Source: Tubiluchus corallicola | Taxonomy: Eukaryota; Priapulida; Priapulimorpha; Priapulimorphida; Tubiluchidae | Assembly (NCBI GenBank): GCA_030141605.1 | Contig: JAQGDQ010000045.1 | Coordinates: 62,001 to 126,000, forward strand | Length of the DNA stretch: 64,000 nucleotides | Direction of reading: 5' to 3' | Shown: piece by piece, positions 26,925 through 39,800 of the stretch | Numbering within the stretch: the stretch's first letter is position 1 | Layout of the letters: each line of letters starts with the position of its first letter | The notes under the pieces: generated by a model | Told to the model about the DNA's origin: nothing | What the model saw: only the letters and a program-made list of their open reading frames with translations | The model's database searches: none | Position numbers and translations under genes: made by a program

Positions 26925-27360
26925 AAATAATTAACTTAATTAAGTTAAGAAGTTGCCACAAATATTTTGTTTTGAACCAAGTACAATCCATCAAACCGTC
27001 CTACCAAATTTCTACTCAACTGGATCAACTAAATTTAATTAATTAAACAGGCGAATTAATTAAGTCATAACGGGAATTGCTAAACATTTTTTGTGTTGAA
27101 TCAAGGACAACCTAGCTAGCCAAATTTCAACTCGATTGAGTCATGTGAACATGCAATTTAGATCTTTAAAAATAATTAACGAAAGAGCTTTAATTAATTA
27201 ACTAAATAACGAGTTGCTACAAATTTTTGGTTTTGAACCAAGGACATCCTAACTAATTATCACGCCAAATTTCAACACAGTTGGATGAATGGGAATATAC
27301 AATTTAGATGAATTCATTAATTCATTAAACAGCTAAAATTGATTAACTAACTAAAATTAC
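26925..27360. repeat. degenerate tandem repeat, about 125-136 bp x 3
   Basis: Three diverged copies share a phrase like GTTGCTACAAATTTTTGGTT, then TTGAACCAAGGACAACC, then CCAAATTTCAACTCA, then TTAATTAA-rich DNA. The shared phrase begins near 26952, 27075 and 27211. No frame runs through it. Confidence 0.75.
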
Positions 27361-28758
27361 AGCAGCGATTTCGATAATTAATCATGGATAGGGTGCAGCT
27401 AACGGATATCCGAAAATACGGGAAGATAATTCAGAAGTTGACAATGACATTGAATAAATATTATAAAGGACAAGAATGCCCAACATATAGATTACATATG
27501 GTAATGAGAAATATGTAAAGAGTACTGCGTAAACGGAAATGAAATTCTTCGAGCATATCTTAGTTTGGCTACACTAATGAGACTAATTAAAAGTATGATA
27601 TGCAGTGCTTTTAACAAGAAGAATAGAGTAACCAATATTTATTGGATATACATCTGGTGTCAGAACAGAGTTTGACCTAGTTATTTGCCACTCTAGTTTT
27701 GCTAAGAAATTATTCGTGGCGGGCTGAGGAACAGTTTGCGACGAAAGGTATCTTTCACGCGGGGCGCCCCAAATAACGTCGGGAATGAACGCGAGAATGC
27801 TACTGCACGTAATAATGCGAAATCACATCCGAAAAATTTTCAGTAATGATTTGTTAGTAACAGCCACATTTTTAAACAGGTGAATTTTAATCAACAAAAA
27901 GAACACTTTTCCGGGAAGGATTCTACAAATAAGCGGCCGAAAAACTGTACTTATAAGAAGTAATCTTAGTATAGATCTGAGAATATTCAATGTAAGATTA
28001 TGTGTAGAAACAGCAAAAACAGTACTACGAGCAAACTACTGTGATTAAGAATAACGATTGAGAAAATCTTAAGAGAATCCTCGACCTGAACGTAAAAATA
28101 GCCAAAAAGCCTGAACAGCCTGATGTAACATTAACGCTTAACTAAATACAAAAATGGCTTAATGTGGCATATACCTTTCACTAAGTAAAACGGGTTACCC
28201 CAAATCATTAATTTTAAAATAGTAATTATTTTGTTCTACCTTTTGTTAAAATTTCAGCTACTGTTACAAAAACTTTTCAGAATGGATCTGTATGAATATT
28301 GAACATTTTGCCAAAACTTTTATTTTGGTTTCAGTTTTATTTTAATTTCTGCACTAAAGAGTTTATTGTCATTTTATCTTACTGTCATACTATCCACAAC
28401 CACATTGCTGGTAAGATGAATAGAAGCTTGCTGAATGCATTATAAACTACAGACACACAACAAAGCACAGTTTTTACACCAATGAGATTGTAAAAAGTTC
28501 TAATGTTATTTAACTGTGAATGCAGCATTAACTTCAGTTAAAATTGTCTGCATTTCGTTATTACAGGTGATGAAAAGGTGATTCAAATACCTCTCCATCC
28601 ATGTCTGTATTTAACTTTTTTGACTGGCAAATTGGCAATCTGGGAAATCATTAACAAAATTAAAACATGTGAAAGTCATCGCAGTGAATTTCAGATTTTG
28701 TTCTAAATGAGTGAATAATTAAAGAGAAGTTTGACAAAAACTGGAGTAACACACTTAC
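27361..28758. other. no gene recognised
   Basis: AT-rich sequence 3' of the - strand candidate exon at 28759. I searched it for a continuing exon entering with one base carried over and found none convincing. A potential - strand exon near 28.6 kb is open only in a different phase. Confidence 0.4.
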
Positions 28759-29170
28759 TAGCAGAATGTTGAAATTGGTGTTTATTCCAGCGTCGTTGCT
28801 GCACTGATGCATGCGGTGGTGACTGAACTGGTGCAGGTAGCTGCCTGTTATGGAATGCAGGTAAAGGCTGATGATAACCCAGAACTGGTGCACTCTGGGT
28901 AACCTGTACAGATAGAGGTGACAAAGTCAAGCGCCTAGGTTGGGTAACCTGAGTGCTATCTGGTACAACTTCTCGACCACTAGCAGGTGATTGGCTACTA
29001 TCTGGAGCAATAGTGGTACGTGACTCACGTGATAGGTGGCTACCGTCTGCTGTTCCAATGGCTTCACCTTGAATTTGGCGAATATTAGTCTTGGTTTGCC
29101 AGCGGAATTGTGGGTTGTCTGTGTTGAAATGCTGCAAGTCTGGTCGGCTGGAATCTGCGGTGACACGGAC
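28759..29170 (-). CDS. candidate internal exon, Ser/Pro/Gln-rich protein, unknown gene
   Basis: This 412-base - strand exon is open throughout in one frame (137 codons plus one base). It runs from an acceptor (TTTTATAG|GTCC) to a consensus donor (TGCTA|GTAAGT). It encodes a Ser/Pro/Gln/Arg-rich stretch with short hydrophobic breaks, the composition of a disordered regulatory region. G+C is higher than in the flanks. It starts in phase 0, and the exon at 33507-33581 ends in phase 0, so they join without a frame break. I do not recognise the protein. Both ends of the gene are missing from my model. Confidence 0.5.
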
Positions 29171-31846
29171 CTATAAAAGCAAGCAAGGTTATACAAGGTC
29201 AAGCATTTTCAAAACAACTCACTTTCAACACATTAAGTGCCAAAATAAACAAAGCACTTTCACGTTAAAGAAATTCACTGACATTTAGTTTGTCCGCCAT
29301 CAAACAACTCCCAATATGCCATACTTTAACAGCTTTATTAATATCGCAAACAGTTACTATCGCAAAATGGTCGGATCACAAAGTGCCATAGTTAATCACA
29401 AAACTACATGCTTTGAGTTTGTGAAAATATCACTCCTATGAGGAATGTTTGACATCCATGAGTGGTGAATGTGTGCAAATGTCATATTATCCGATGTCAA
29501 ATGTCAATAAACAGATTCAGGAGACAGTAATGCAGCATATGTGAAAGACACCATTAAGGCAGGGATACTGCTTTCTATCTTGTAAGCTCTAAACTCGTCT
29601 AAGAACTAAATTTTACACGAAAATGTAAATTATAAATTATTGTCTTTGATTCAATGCATTAGTTTTGCTTTCTGATGGTTGAGATAAACCAGGACTGGAT
29701 ACCTTCTGTTTAATTTTGTATACACTTCTGCACAATAAAAGCCGGCCCGGCACTCAACGAGAAAAGCTACTAATTAGGAATAATTGTGACAAGAGTGGAA
29801 CCTAATTCATTATCATGAAGAAAGACGAGACAGTGAACAAGTAGAAATGAGAAAAACGAAAAACCATTTTGTTATAGTTGCATCATGACCCTTTAAACTT
29901 ATAAAAAAAACTAAAATGCTGACAGTTGCAATACGTTTGAGAGACGTCATTATTTTAAGACCAAAGAATTTTAAATGGCAACAAACAGCAGATGAAAATG
30001 TTTTTACCAGAAACAGAAAGTATATGTACGATACCCTTTAACCTGCAACCTTCAACAAAACCTTTAATAAAAAACCGTCTTAGCGCGGCTAACACAATAC
30101 ACGAAGTAAAACAGATGGAAAAAGTCTGTCATCTGCCCGTCATCTTTCATGATTAGATGTTATAGGTTTCTTCATTATGTGCTAACAGGACATCTTTGTC
30201 ACGCAGATGATACTCCCTTAATCCAACGCTCCCCTTGTTTGATAACCGAACTATCTGAATAATCAATTTTTCTCTCTCTCCTGTATATTTTACTTGGAAA
30301 TCTTTGGGCAACGTCTGAGATGGCTCATGATTTAGAGTCTCCTGCATTCTGTTATTACTACTTCGACATGCTGCAAAGCATCGCATTTTGAAGTTGACGA
30401 TCACGTCTCAGATAATCTATGGGTTGTGCATATTGCAATATCATTGTGAGTCTATCTTTTAAAGTAATTAGTAATTAGTTAGTCAAGAAAGAAAATAAGA
30501 CTGCTAGCTCGCTGTTACACATTCATGCCTGTTGCCTTTTTATGCATATCTGTGCAGTAAATATAGTATTGCACAACAGTGGAAAAATGCAGATTGAAAG
30601 ATGTCTATAAGGGTGCAGAGGAGCCGCATGAAAGCATCTGAATTCTTCCAGCTGTTTTTGAGCCCAGACCCACACGATCTCTGGGATAGACAGAGATGAT
30701 AAGAATAGATTTATTTTTTTGCTTTATTTAAAGGGACTATTAGAAAGGAAAATCAGTCGTGCACAACCGACAAAATGAGCTCTATCCAAAGAAACATTTC
30801 ATGAGGAATTAAAAGTATCAGAACACACCATAATCCTTGCAAACAGATATTTTTCACGCAATTTAAAGTTACCAGGTAGCCGACGTATAGAAAGCTCATC
30901 ATGCTAGAAACTGACAACCTAATGAACCTATAATAAGCAACATGCTAATTCCTAGTTCATCTATCAAAATCCAGACTCTGAATTCTAAGACCAGTATGGC
31001 CAAAATCATCAATGTTTCATCAAATTAATACTTCAACCCAAGCTCTTCGTTGGGCAAAACAGTTTTAAAATTATTTCAACATTGTCTGCATAAAACACAA
31101 AACCTTAAATTAGACCCAATACTCAGATCTAAATAATCAGATTTAGAGTCAGATCTAAATGACTTATCTATTTGAACATTGGATGATGATGACTGCTATT
31201 AGGTTCGAAAAGCCAAATGTTTGGCAAAGCCGTGCCAAATTGTCCAATCTAGCAACAAAATTGTAAACCACTCCAACTTAACCAAATATAGCACTGTACG
31301 GCGTTTCTATTCTTTTATGACGGATTTGGTGGTGACATTTTCAGCATCATTTGACAACCAATTAGGATTATCCAGTACGTTAATCACCTACTTGTAAGGT
31401 CATGGTGTAAATTAATGATCTGCTTGCATTACTTCAGCCATCCACGCGAACCACCCACACTTCTCGTGACTGCTAAAACATATACACAAGAACAGACTGG
31501 GCATGCATTTACCTAATATTGCTTTCATCAATGAAGGCTCATGATTAGATTTAGAAGAAATATCACAGCTTTGTTTTTGTTAATGCCAAGGAAAACATGA
31601 GCCAGAGGAAAGCCTGCTCTTGCCCTTATATCTGAAATAGCATATGATTGAAACATAGAAACTTGTAGCTAAATCAGCACTACTTTGTGACAAAAAGAGC
31701 ATCAGTTGGCAACTAAATAAGTTAAATCCTATTTTTTGTTCAGCAGGATCGTGTAATAATTCCATCCCTTAACCAATGACGTTTGAGATTCTATCATTAC
31801 GTGAAATTTTTGCACAGAGTATCCTTGATAGGCACTAGATAATCAA

Positions 31847-32125
31847 TTATAAAGAATATATCAATATTGCATTATATTCAGCGGGAAAATATAAATTAAT
31901 GATCAATATCAAGTTGTCAGTTTCAGATATAGAAAGGATAGTTGCGCAAGTTACAACTTGACGATTGCAGCACAGAAGCCTTGAAACATCATTAGAACTA
32001 TATAAGGGAACATAGTGTTTGTTTGAATTTTGTCGTTCTCTATACCCATGATGTTTTGACATTCTCTGCAAAGAATATTCTTTATAATTTCTAACAACCT
32101 GTATGAAGCGTTTTGACGACATCAC
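31847..32125 (-). pseudogene. possible non-LTR endonuclease fragment
   Basis: A 92-codon - strand frame contains a segment near 31.9 kb (LILIINLYFPAEYNA) that recalls the conserved LLINVYFPC strand of retrotransposon AP-type endonucleases. The catalytic His and Asn/Asp boxes are not visible. The resemblance is short and could be chance. Confidence 0.25.
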
Positions 32126-32678
32126 CAGAATGTCTTCAACTGACTTTCACTAGCTTGAAATTTAACGATTTGATATTGTGCATTTAATGTCATACTGTAC
32201 TTCCCTAACTAGAATTAGTTTATTTATGCAATCACAAAGATTTGACATTTATAAATTACAGCATAAGGATGGGTATAACACAGTATACTAAAGATTATAA
32301 AACACCAGGATAATGAGTTGATAACTATACATGACATATGTATATGACAATGTAAAGTTTTGACTGCTAAGGCCATATTGTGTCAATATTGTGTGTATTT
32401 ATATCATAGCTATGCAAGTGGACAAAGAGAGACTGCAGATGAAGCTAAAGCCACGTCTGTCCACGAATATTATACCAGATGCAGATTGACTGCTAAAATG
32501 GATGTTGATTCTAAAGGCAATCAAATAAATACTGCACACTGAAGTAGGTCAATTATTTGCTTATTAATGTTTGGCTCAATATTAACAAATCATTTTACAA
32601 TTTGTAATCTCCTTGATGAACCAGATGGCCTGTGCCTCTTGGAGTAACAAGAATATTATGATCCTTGTCATTTCTCAG

Positions 32679-32766
32679 ATGAGTTTTAAGCTCTATTCTA
32701 CAGAGAAACTACCAATTACTGAAATTGCATCTGAATGTGTTTTGCCTTGGTTTTGCTGGCACTCCA
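32679..32766 (+). CDS. candidate internal exon, unknown
   Basis: A pyrimidine-rich acceptor (CATTTCTCAG|ATG) and a consensus donor (CTCCA|GTAAGT) bound 88 bases. Only one frame is open (29 codons plus one base). The peptide is hydrophobic and Cys/Trp-bearing. It lies opposite the presumed intron of a - strand gene, which lowers its credit. Confidence 0.25.
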
Positions 32767-33506
32767 GTAAGTTTTGGTTCCTTCAAACAAATCTGCTCTT
32801 CTTTAAACCGCATAACTTTCTCACCTAGGAGCCGTCACGAACTAAGCCCAGAGAGCTAGAAGTGTGAGGCGAATACTTACATGCAGCCCAACATAATTAT
32901 CTTGCTATTCTTGAATAACTATCTTGGCATTACTGATACTCCAAGACTTTTGATACCACAAAAATTAGAATTTCCAAATGAAGAATAGGTTTTCCCCATA
33001 TAAAATGAGAACATGGTAAAGAGGTGTGGCGGGAAAGGATTCCAAGGCGTTTGTTGGTCAACACACAGCACACAAATATACTGTCGAGAGCAAAATACAG
33101 TAATAGTATGTATGCATGTGATCAGCCTATATCTCATTCAATATCACTCTGACAATTTTTAAGGAGTACCAGATTTACAAATATGACAGTCACTGATTGA
33201 CGGCTTAATACTTAAACACTTAGAATCTATATCCAAAATTAAAAGTAATTTACTCTTTACTCAGAAAAAATATTTACTATTAGTCTATAAAATTTTCTTC
33301 CGAAAGTTGAAAGTAAGAATTGAGAAATCTTGGAAAGTCGAACGAAGGCTCGGAATTTTTGGAAATTTGCCTCATCACTTCTTCAGGCTTCAATATACAA
33401 ATAACTCAGACACAATGAGGCAGAAATTGTCAATGCAATGTGAATGACACAACATTATAGTGAAGCAATCAAAAAGTGTACTGTATTATGTAATTAGTAC
33501 ACATAC

Positions 33507-33581
33507 CCGTACAGTTTCTGGTGAATGTCTTTCCAATTCTTTATCTTTACCATCCCCAGGTAAGGATGTGGACATTATGTC
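33507..33581 (-). CDS. candidate exon, 25 codons, same - strand gene
   Basis: An acceptor (TTTTTCTTACAG|GACATAATG) and a donor (GTACGG|GTATGT) bound 75 bases, exactly 25 codons, phase 0 at both ends. The third codon is ATG, so translation may start here, followed by a Gly/Asp/Lys/Glu-rich stretch ending PETVR. The next exon I can propose (29170 downward) continues in frame. No protein family is recognised. Confidence 0.4.
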
Positions 33582-36426
33582 CTGTAAGAAAAAGATGATG
33601 TTACACTGAAAATTTCTTTTGAAAAAATTAGTAAAAATACCGTTTTATCATTTGTTTAATATGCACTCAAAAATGTGAAAATTTTCTGAGCGTTTTTATA
33701 TGAAAGGTGTGGAAATGGAAATTTGTGTACACATAACACTAAGTTCAAGCAGGAAAACCACAAGAATGGCAGAACTTTAACAAACAAAATACTTAAAAAA
33801 TAAGAAGGTTACCTTGCTCTAATTCTAATAAAAGATGATCTTATCTTATTAGTGTCAAATGAGTTAAGGGCCAGATCGGCATGAAGACGTGCCGTGATCA
33901 GATTTATGTTTGGGATGGGACTGTTTTAATGGGGAAATTAAGGCTCCCATACACTAGCACCTTACAGTTCAAAAGACAAGAGAATGCTGATTTCTTTCTG
34001 TTCAAGACTATCAGTTCTAATATGTTATTGTTAGTTTCTTGATGTGTTAGAAAAAACAATCCACTATACGGAGATATAAATACTGACTTTGTAAGGAATG
34101 TTTTTGACACAAAGCTTTCTAGATTGACTATTAAAATATATTGAAGTCGGAGTCAGTATTTTGAATGCTCCTAGAATGGGAAGTGTTGTCGGCAAATTTT
34201 TGATATCACTCCATATTTCTGCACCTAAGCGTTAACGAGTAGCCTTTTTAATGTACATAAAGAAGAGCACTAGTATTTCACATCTCTCGTGTTAATGGAA
34301 TTACTTTTCTCTATGTCGGCGGTATCTGATACCTCACATCAAAGTAATAAGTTTCCTATATGTTGAACGTGCCAGTTATTTAATTCTTAGCCAGAAATTA
34401 CTTAGCTTGATGATCCGTCTCACCTAAATAAGCACAGGAGAAACTGGAAGCCCTTCCTTGCAGCAATGTCGTCCATTCTTACCTGTAATTAACAAAAGTA
34501 CTAAGTTAACGGCGTGAAGTTACAGGTTTTCATATGGATATGTATTTTCTTTCATGATTAGTTTTTTATTTAAAAAACAGCAAATTTTTTACATGGCATG
34601 GTCTTGTAGGCACTGTGAAACTTTTAGAGTGTCTATGTTGTGAGACATCTAAATATTCATCTGCCTATTCCGTGTAAATGTATGCGTGACCTTTGCGATT
34701 TGAAGCAACTACATGATGGTATTTCACCTGCCATATTGCTTCTGGTACTTTATCTCATCGAGGAAGGAAGTCTATGCATCAGAGCGTGCCCGAGACATTT
34801 CTGCTGGTTCAATGGGTCTTACAGAGTTAACCCACTTGCCTCAATCTATTGAACATAATAAACCTTTGCCAAATTTAATGGTTACTGTTTCTAGACTCGA
34901 GACTTTTTGGTAAATCACTTCTATTGAATAATCACTTCTATTGACATACATACAACGAAACATCCAAAGGTAGAAAAGACTTTCAGAAAATATCAGCCAA
35001 CATTTCTGAGGCTGTACCGCTTAAGTGAAAATTAGCTTTGGCTCTGAGGTCGCGACCTCCATGACGACATTTAGACGCATGTGTAAAATCAGTGTGCAGA
35101 AGATCGTGAATACTGATTTTGAAATATGTCTGCACCTCTTCTGTACTGCATGTCCAGCTAACTATAAATTCGAAAGCAGCGAAATTCAGTGCACATGTTA
35201 GCTTCTTGCGGCAGAGCTTAAAATGAAAGCCGAGGTATGGCTATGCCGCGTTTGTTCGTATCAGAAAATAATAATAATACCATTGGATCATATTAAGAAG
35301 CTATTCTAATAATAATTATCCACATAGGACCAGTTCAATGACTCAGGATCGAAGTTGGCGAAGAGAAATTTGCTCAGACCAATCGATAAAGGCAAGCTGG
35401 GTCAGTTGCCTCTGTGCGTACAATATTATACCAGCGGCTATGAAGCCTAACAACCTGATATTAATAGCTCGCTTGCAGAAGTGTATTGTTTGCATTGGTC
35501 AAGCTGGCAGGCAATACAGCTCACGGCTTCGGCTGATCAATGAAGCTTGGACGCTGGGCTGCTGCTGCAGTAGCAGTCTACTGCAAACTACTACGACCTA
35601 TTTAGCTTAACATCAAATGAAACTGCCCGTGAATCGATCAATCAGTATGGCCAAGCAAATAGTTTTTGTACACGTCCGCCATTCAAAGCTGCATTCAAAA
35701 TTGAACAATTTCATTTTGATATTTTCTAACAATTAAGCTACATAAACGATAACTAGCATTTTAGCTTGGCATGCCAGGGATAATAAAAGAAATGGAATCA
35801 TGCAAGGAAACGTTTTGGGACCCTTAATAAACCTGGGTAACATAAGCAGGGCTGTATGTAGTAACTAACCTAGCATTTGCAAACTGCATCTGTAGTACTT
35901 TTCTATTTACACACATTTACTATCAACTAAGCCAGTTTAACGCTTTAATACCTTAAACAAATATAGACGAGTATTTCGCTATGAAATTAACTCACGCAGA
36001 TATATAGCGTTTTTGTGCTTGTTAAGTTGTGTTAGTACACCGCAGAATGGCTTTGTCCATTCTGAAGTGTATGCTACAGCGCCCTCTATCGTTAAATGAG
36101 TGAAACAAAAATTTACTACCCCTAGAACTTCACGAAAGCAAATTTTCGTTCTGTAAACGGTTAACTTTACAGTTTTAAATCGTGTGAATTTACCAGCTAG
36201 CTATAGGAAAGCTGCATAAATTATTATAGACCAGACGAACATAAAAGTCAGCGGTATATATAACCAGTTGCTAGCAAGATGCCAGATTACACTGCCTGCT
36301 GCTGCTTGAGATTCCTACACACTGATTCATCTTCCTGCCCACCCACACTAGCTATCATAGGGTAATCATGCATGAGAATAGGCCTGTGAGACTTAACCCG
36401 CATTGAACGAAGATGCATCCTAAAAT
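33582..36426. other. no confirmed gene; broken CH-like frames near 34.7 kb
   Basis: Two overlapping + strand frames (34640-34852 and 34713-34913) vaguely recall a CAMSAP-type calponin-homology domain split by a frame change. A 90-codon + frame lies at 35338-35610. A CTCF-like word in reverse orientation lies at 36076-36090. None of these is firm. Confidence 0.35.
36076..36090 (-). promoter_or_regulatory. CTCF-like motif, reverse
   Basis: Read on the - strand the bases are ATAGAGGGCGCTGTA, one base off the CYAGRKGGC core. They match 12 of 13 bases of the forward word at 26185-26197. The two words point towards each other over about 10 kb. Confidence 0.2.
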
Positions 36427-36829
36427 GCTCTACGCTACGGACGTGCTCACATTTATGCCGCCATGTGTACACACACAGTGACAGCAATCCACCAATGTGA
36501 AAGTCAACTTAAATCACAAGCTAGAAGTGCATTAATAACAATACGAACTGATAAGGCAAACCACACTGTTCTACAGACAATGGCAATGATACAATCCAAC
36601 TATCCTGTAAACAGCTGGCTGTATTGATGCTCTGTGCTATGGGCGTGCTCACATTTATGCCGCCATGTATACACATACAGTGACAGCAATCCACCAATGT
36701 GAAAGTCAACTTAAATCACAAGCTAGGAGTGCTTTAATAACAATACGAACTGATAAGGCAAAACACACTGTTCTACAGACAATGGCAATGATACAATCCA
36801 ATTATCCTGTAAACAGCAGGCTGTACTGA
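36427..36829. repeat. tandem duplication, about 202 bp x 2
   Basis: The first copy starts near 36427 and the second near 36629. Shared landmarks such as CGTGCTCACATTTATGCCGC (36442 and 36644) are spaced 202 bases apart. The copies are about 93-95% identical by eye, so the duplication is fairly recent. Open frames on the - strand differ between copies, and no coding use is evident. Confidence 0.9.
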
Positions 36830-39800
36830 AAACGTATATAACGAACTCAAATTGAAAGGAAGGAAAAGGAACTGAAAGGACATCAAACCGAAAACAATTC
36901 AATATTCTGAAAGGAAAAAAATGTGAACAACTGGGATTCAGTCTAGATTAAAAAGAACAGACCACTTGATTACAAGACCATCCAGGTCACGCAGTCTCTT
37001 GCGATTTGGCAGGTCTTTTAGTCTTAAATGTTCAATAAAATTTTGGTGGTTTTTGTTCTGTTATTAACTAATAATTTTGAAATTAACATTATAAACATTC
37101 ATCATTGTTTGCAAAGGTGGAATATGTATGACATACTGCAACAGCTGTACTTAAACATAGTACAACCTTTTTTAGGTTTCATTTTTTTTAATTAAAAAAA
37201 ACTAAAGAAATTAAATTACAATCATTCTATATAATATTTATGCAGTCAAACGTCCCACGTTAAAAATAAATAAATACTACAGCAATACCTGCAGCAAATA
37301 TAGTGTAAAATTTTTTAGGACTCAAGTTAGTAACTACATACCTAAATTAAGGCACTAAGTTATAATCATACCATACAATACTGATGCAGGCAACGTATAC
37401 AGTTGTAAAATAATTTTCTGTACTACATGGCCGTGAGAACGCATTCGTATTCTTAACATGCTCAGTGAGTGTGCCTGGAAGCTTGGTATGTATGTATGCA
37501 CGCAATTCGTGTACAAAGGTCACTAACTTGCCAAGAATGCAAGAAAAGTAGGTCTACAATTAACAGAGACCTTTAAAACTGCTACCTCAGAGTTTTAAAT
37601 TTTGAATGGATGAGACGGACGTAGAACTATTTTAATGATTTTCACATTGAACACAGAGGGGGCATGCATCGAATCTTCACCGTGCAGCAGGAGCCGAAAA
37701 AACAGTGTTTGAAAACAAGTCCTCTACATTCCAATACTTATCAAAAAGACAGCAAACCAGAAGAATTACAGAACTCTTCATAGGGCGAGATTACAAGTGA
37801 CACAAAGTGTCATGGACCACGAAGCAGGGCGAGAATATACAGTCAGTTCTGGCTATCTTCACTATAACCCAAAAAGGGAGTTCCACTTATTGCATATCAT
37901 TGAAATTGCATCATTATTTCTAAATGAAGCAGTCAGCAGAATAAAACTAGATCAAAATCGCAATTAGAATCAACTTTTAATTATAATATAGATTTAAGAG
38001 CAAAGCTGACTAGTGCAAAAATTCAATCAAAATTAACCAAACCATGTAAGAAAAACTCCAGCTGGAAGCCTATTGAAAAGAAAGCAGTTTGTAGATTTAA
38101 ATTATAATTATAAACCGTTCCACTCATTGACTATTTTCATCTTATTGATTCATCTTACCATGAACTAAATAGAACAAGTTTTGTTTGCTAAAATTACGAT
38201 GTTATAACCTTTTAGAATTTAGCATTCCTTTATTAATTTAATTGTCAGACAGAACTCCATTAATAAAACAAGTTACTGCCATTGGTATCGCTTCACGAAA
38301 TGGACGGAATGCGATGGAAAAATATGAATGGCATTTTAAAACATTTGAGGTCAGGTAGGTCACGCATGGAAACAATGGTACGATGAGAGGTATCGCGCGG
38401 GGCTGACACTCACAGTCACAGCTCGGGCAAATCAAATTCAAAGACACATGGTGGGTGGCTGGGTGTTCTGCAAAAAAAGCTTGAGCACATTTTCCAATCT
38501 TCCAAAAACTTGCGCGTAATAAAATGGGAAAACAACTGCATCGTGAACTACTGTTACCAATTTCGAGATGACTTCGAGTGATTTATGTTAAATAATTGGA
38601 ATTTATTGGAACACATTATTTTGACGCTATCAGAAAAATGTCCAAGCTTTGCAAGTACTACGACTAGTAGGAAACCGCAGGACTGCACTAAAAATGCGGA
38701 AGTTTCAAGGCAATCATCTAATGATCGGGGAGCCTTTGCCGCCAGCACCTTTCAGTACATTTTAGACACTTCAATGGGATATGTGAACGTTAAATTTATG
38801 GCCTTACTGTCCCATACTATGAATTTAAAGTTCATTTATTTAAATAATTGCCTTTTTGGAAATGGAGTTAAAAATTGAGAAAATGTACAGATTACTGTAA
38901 TTGTTATAACTTGTTATAATTTTAGTTACTTAACGTCCACAAGGCGCATTAATTAACTTGACCATGTGGACATCGTGGAGGTCTTCTTGTATGGAGGTCA
39001 CGTGGTTGCAAGCCCTGGTTGCCCTACCAAGAACCCAGCACTGGGAAACCCACAACTATTGCAAAGCAATATTTTAGAAAGTATGAATGAAAGAATAAAC
39101 ATGTATTGAAAATTGAAATTCTGAGTTTCATAATACATTGCAGAAGCTCTTAAAAGTTCAATTGAACTTGATCAGTTCGTTTCCCTTATGCGCCGAATAT
39201 GTCTATGAAAACGCTCAGCGTTCAACGCCCAGGCAAAACTAGGCACAAGAATGCCATCTGCTACTGTACAACAAAAGAAAAGCGTTTAAAATTCCCCGCT
39301 GACCATTTAAAACTTGTTCTTTTACGAGGAATTTAAAAAAGGAATATCTGTGCTGAACATAACCTCGGGGTTACCAGTTACCGACCTGTCAGTTCCGTAA
39401 TTTGTACATTTTATTAGCCAAGAAAACTACCTTGTTACAGAATGAACAAGACAGTTACATGAACACAGTATGCACAACCCAAGAGATGGATTTTTCAGCA
39501 ATCACGTAATAATTTCGGTCTTTTGTGGAGAAAATTGGGCAAGTTCAGTAAAATGAGAAAAACGGGTTACTGAGAAACATTCGCACAGAATAGTCACTTA
39601 AAAATTTCACTTCATTATTCTAACAGGGCAGAAATCATGGACATGCAAGGTAGTGCTCCATCAATTGCCAGTAATTACAACCTAAAATAATCAGTTTGAT
39701 CACTATTCTAGTGACGTATGTCTACAATAATCAATAACCACTGTTTTCCACTGTGTTCAACGAAAAAGCCCTGGGTTCAATTCCGATCCGGGTAACTGAG

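Larger units (their letters stand above)
29171..33506 (-). other. presumed intron of the - strand candidate gene; no named feature
   Basis: If the two - strand exons belong together, this 4.3-kb stretch is their intron. A - strand 83-codon frame (30153-30404) looks protein-like by composition but has no clear splice sites. The endonuclease-like fragment at 31847-32125 and the + strand candidate exon at 32679-32766 lie inside it. Confidence 0.35.

Noticed and set aside
27755-27785. GGGCGCCCCAAATAACGTCGG as a retroviral-type primer binding site
   Set aside because: It recalls a tRNA-Lys primer site, but it has extra bases, no LTR pair and no gag-pol nearby.
34438-34500. - strand exon beginning MDDIAARKG as the start of the Ser/Pro/Gln-rich gene
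   Set aside because: Its phase does not join the exon at 33581; the join gives an immediate stop. The acceptor also directly precedes a GTAAG.
39770-39790. tRNA or SINE at GGGTTCAATTCC
   Set aside because: It is a B-box word only. The flanking stem does not pair and no A box lies upstream.
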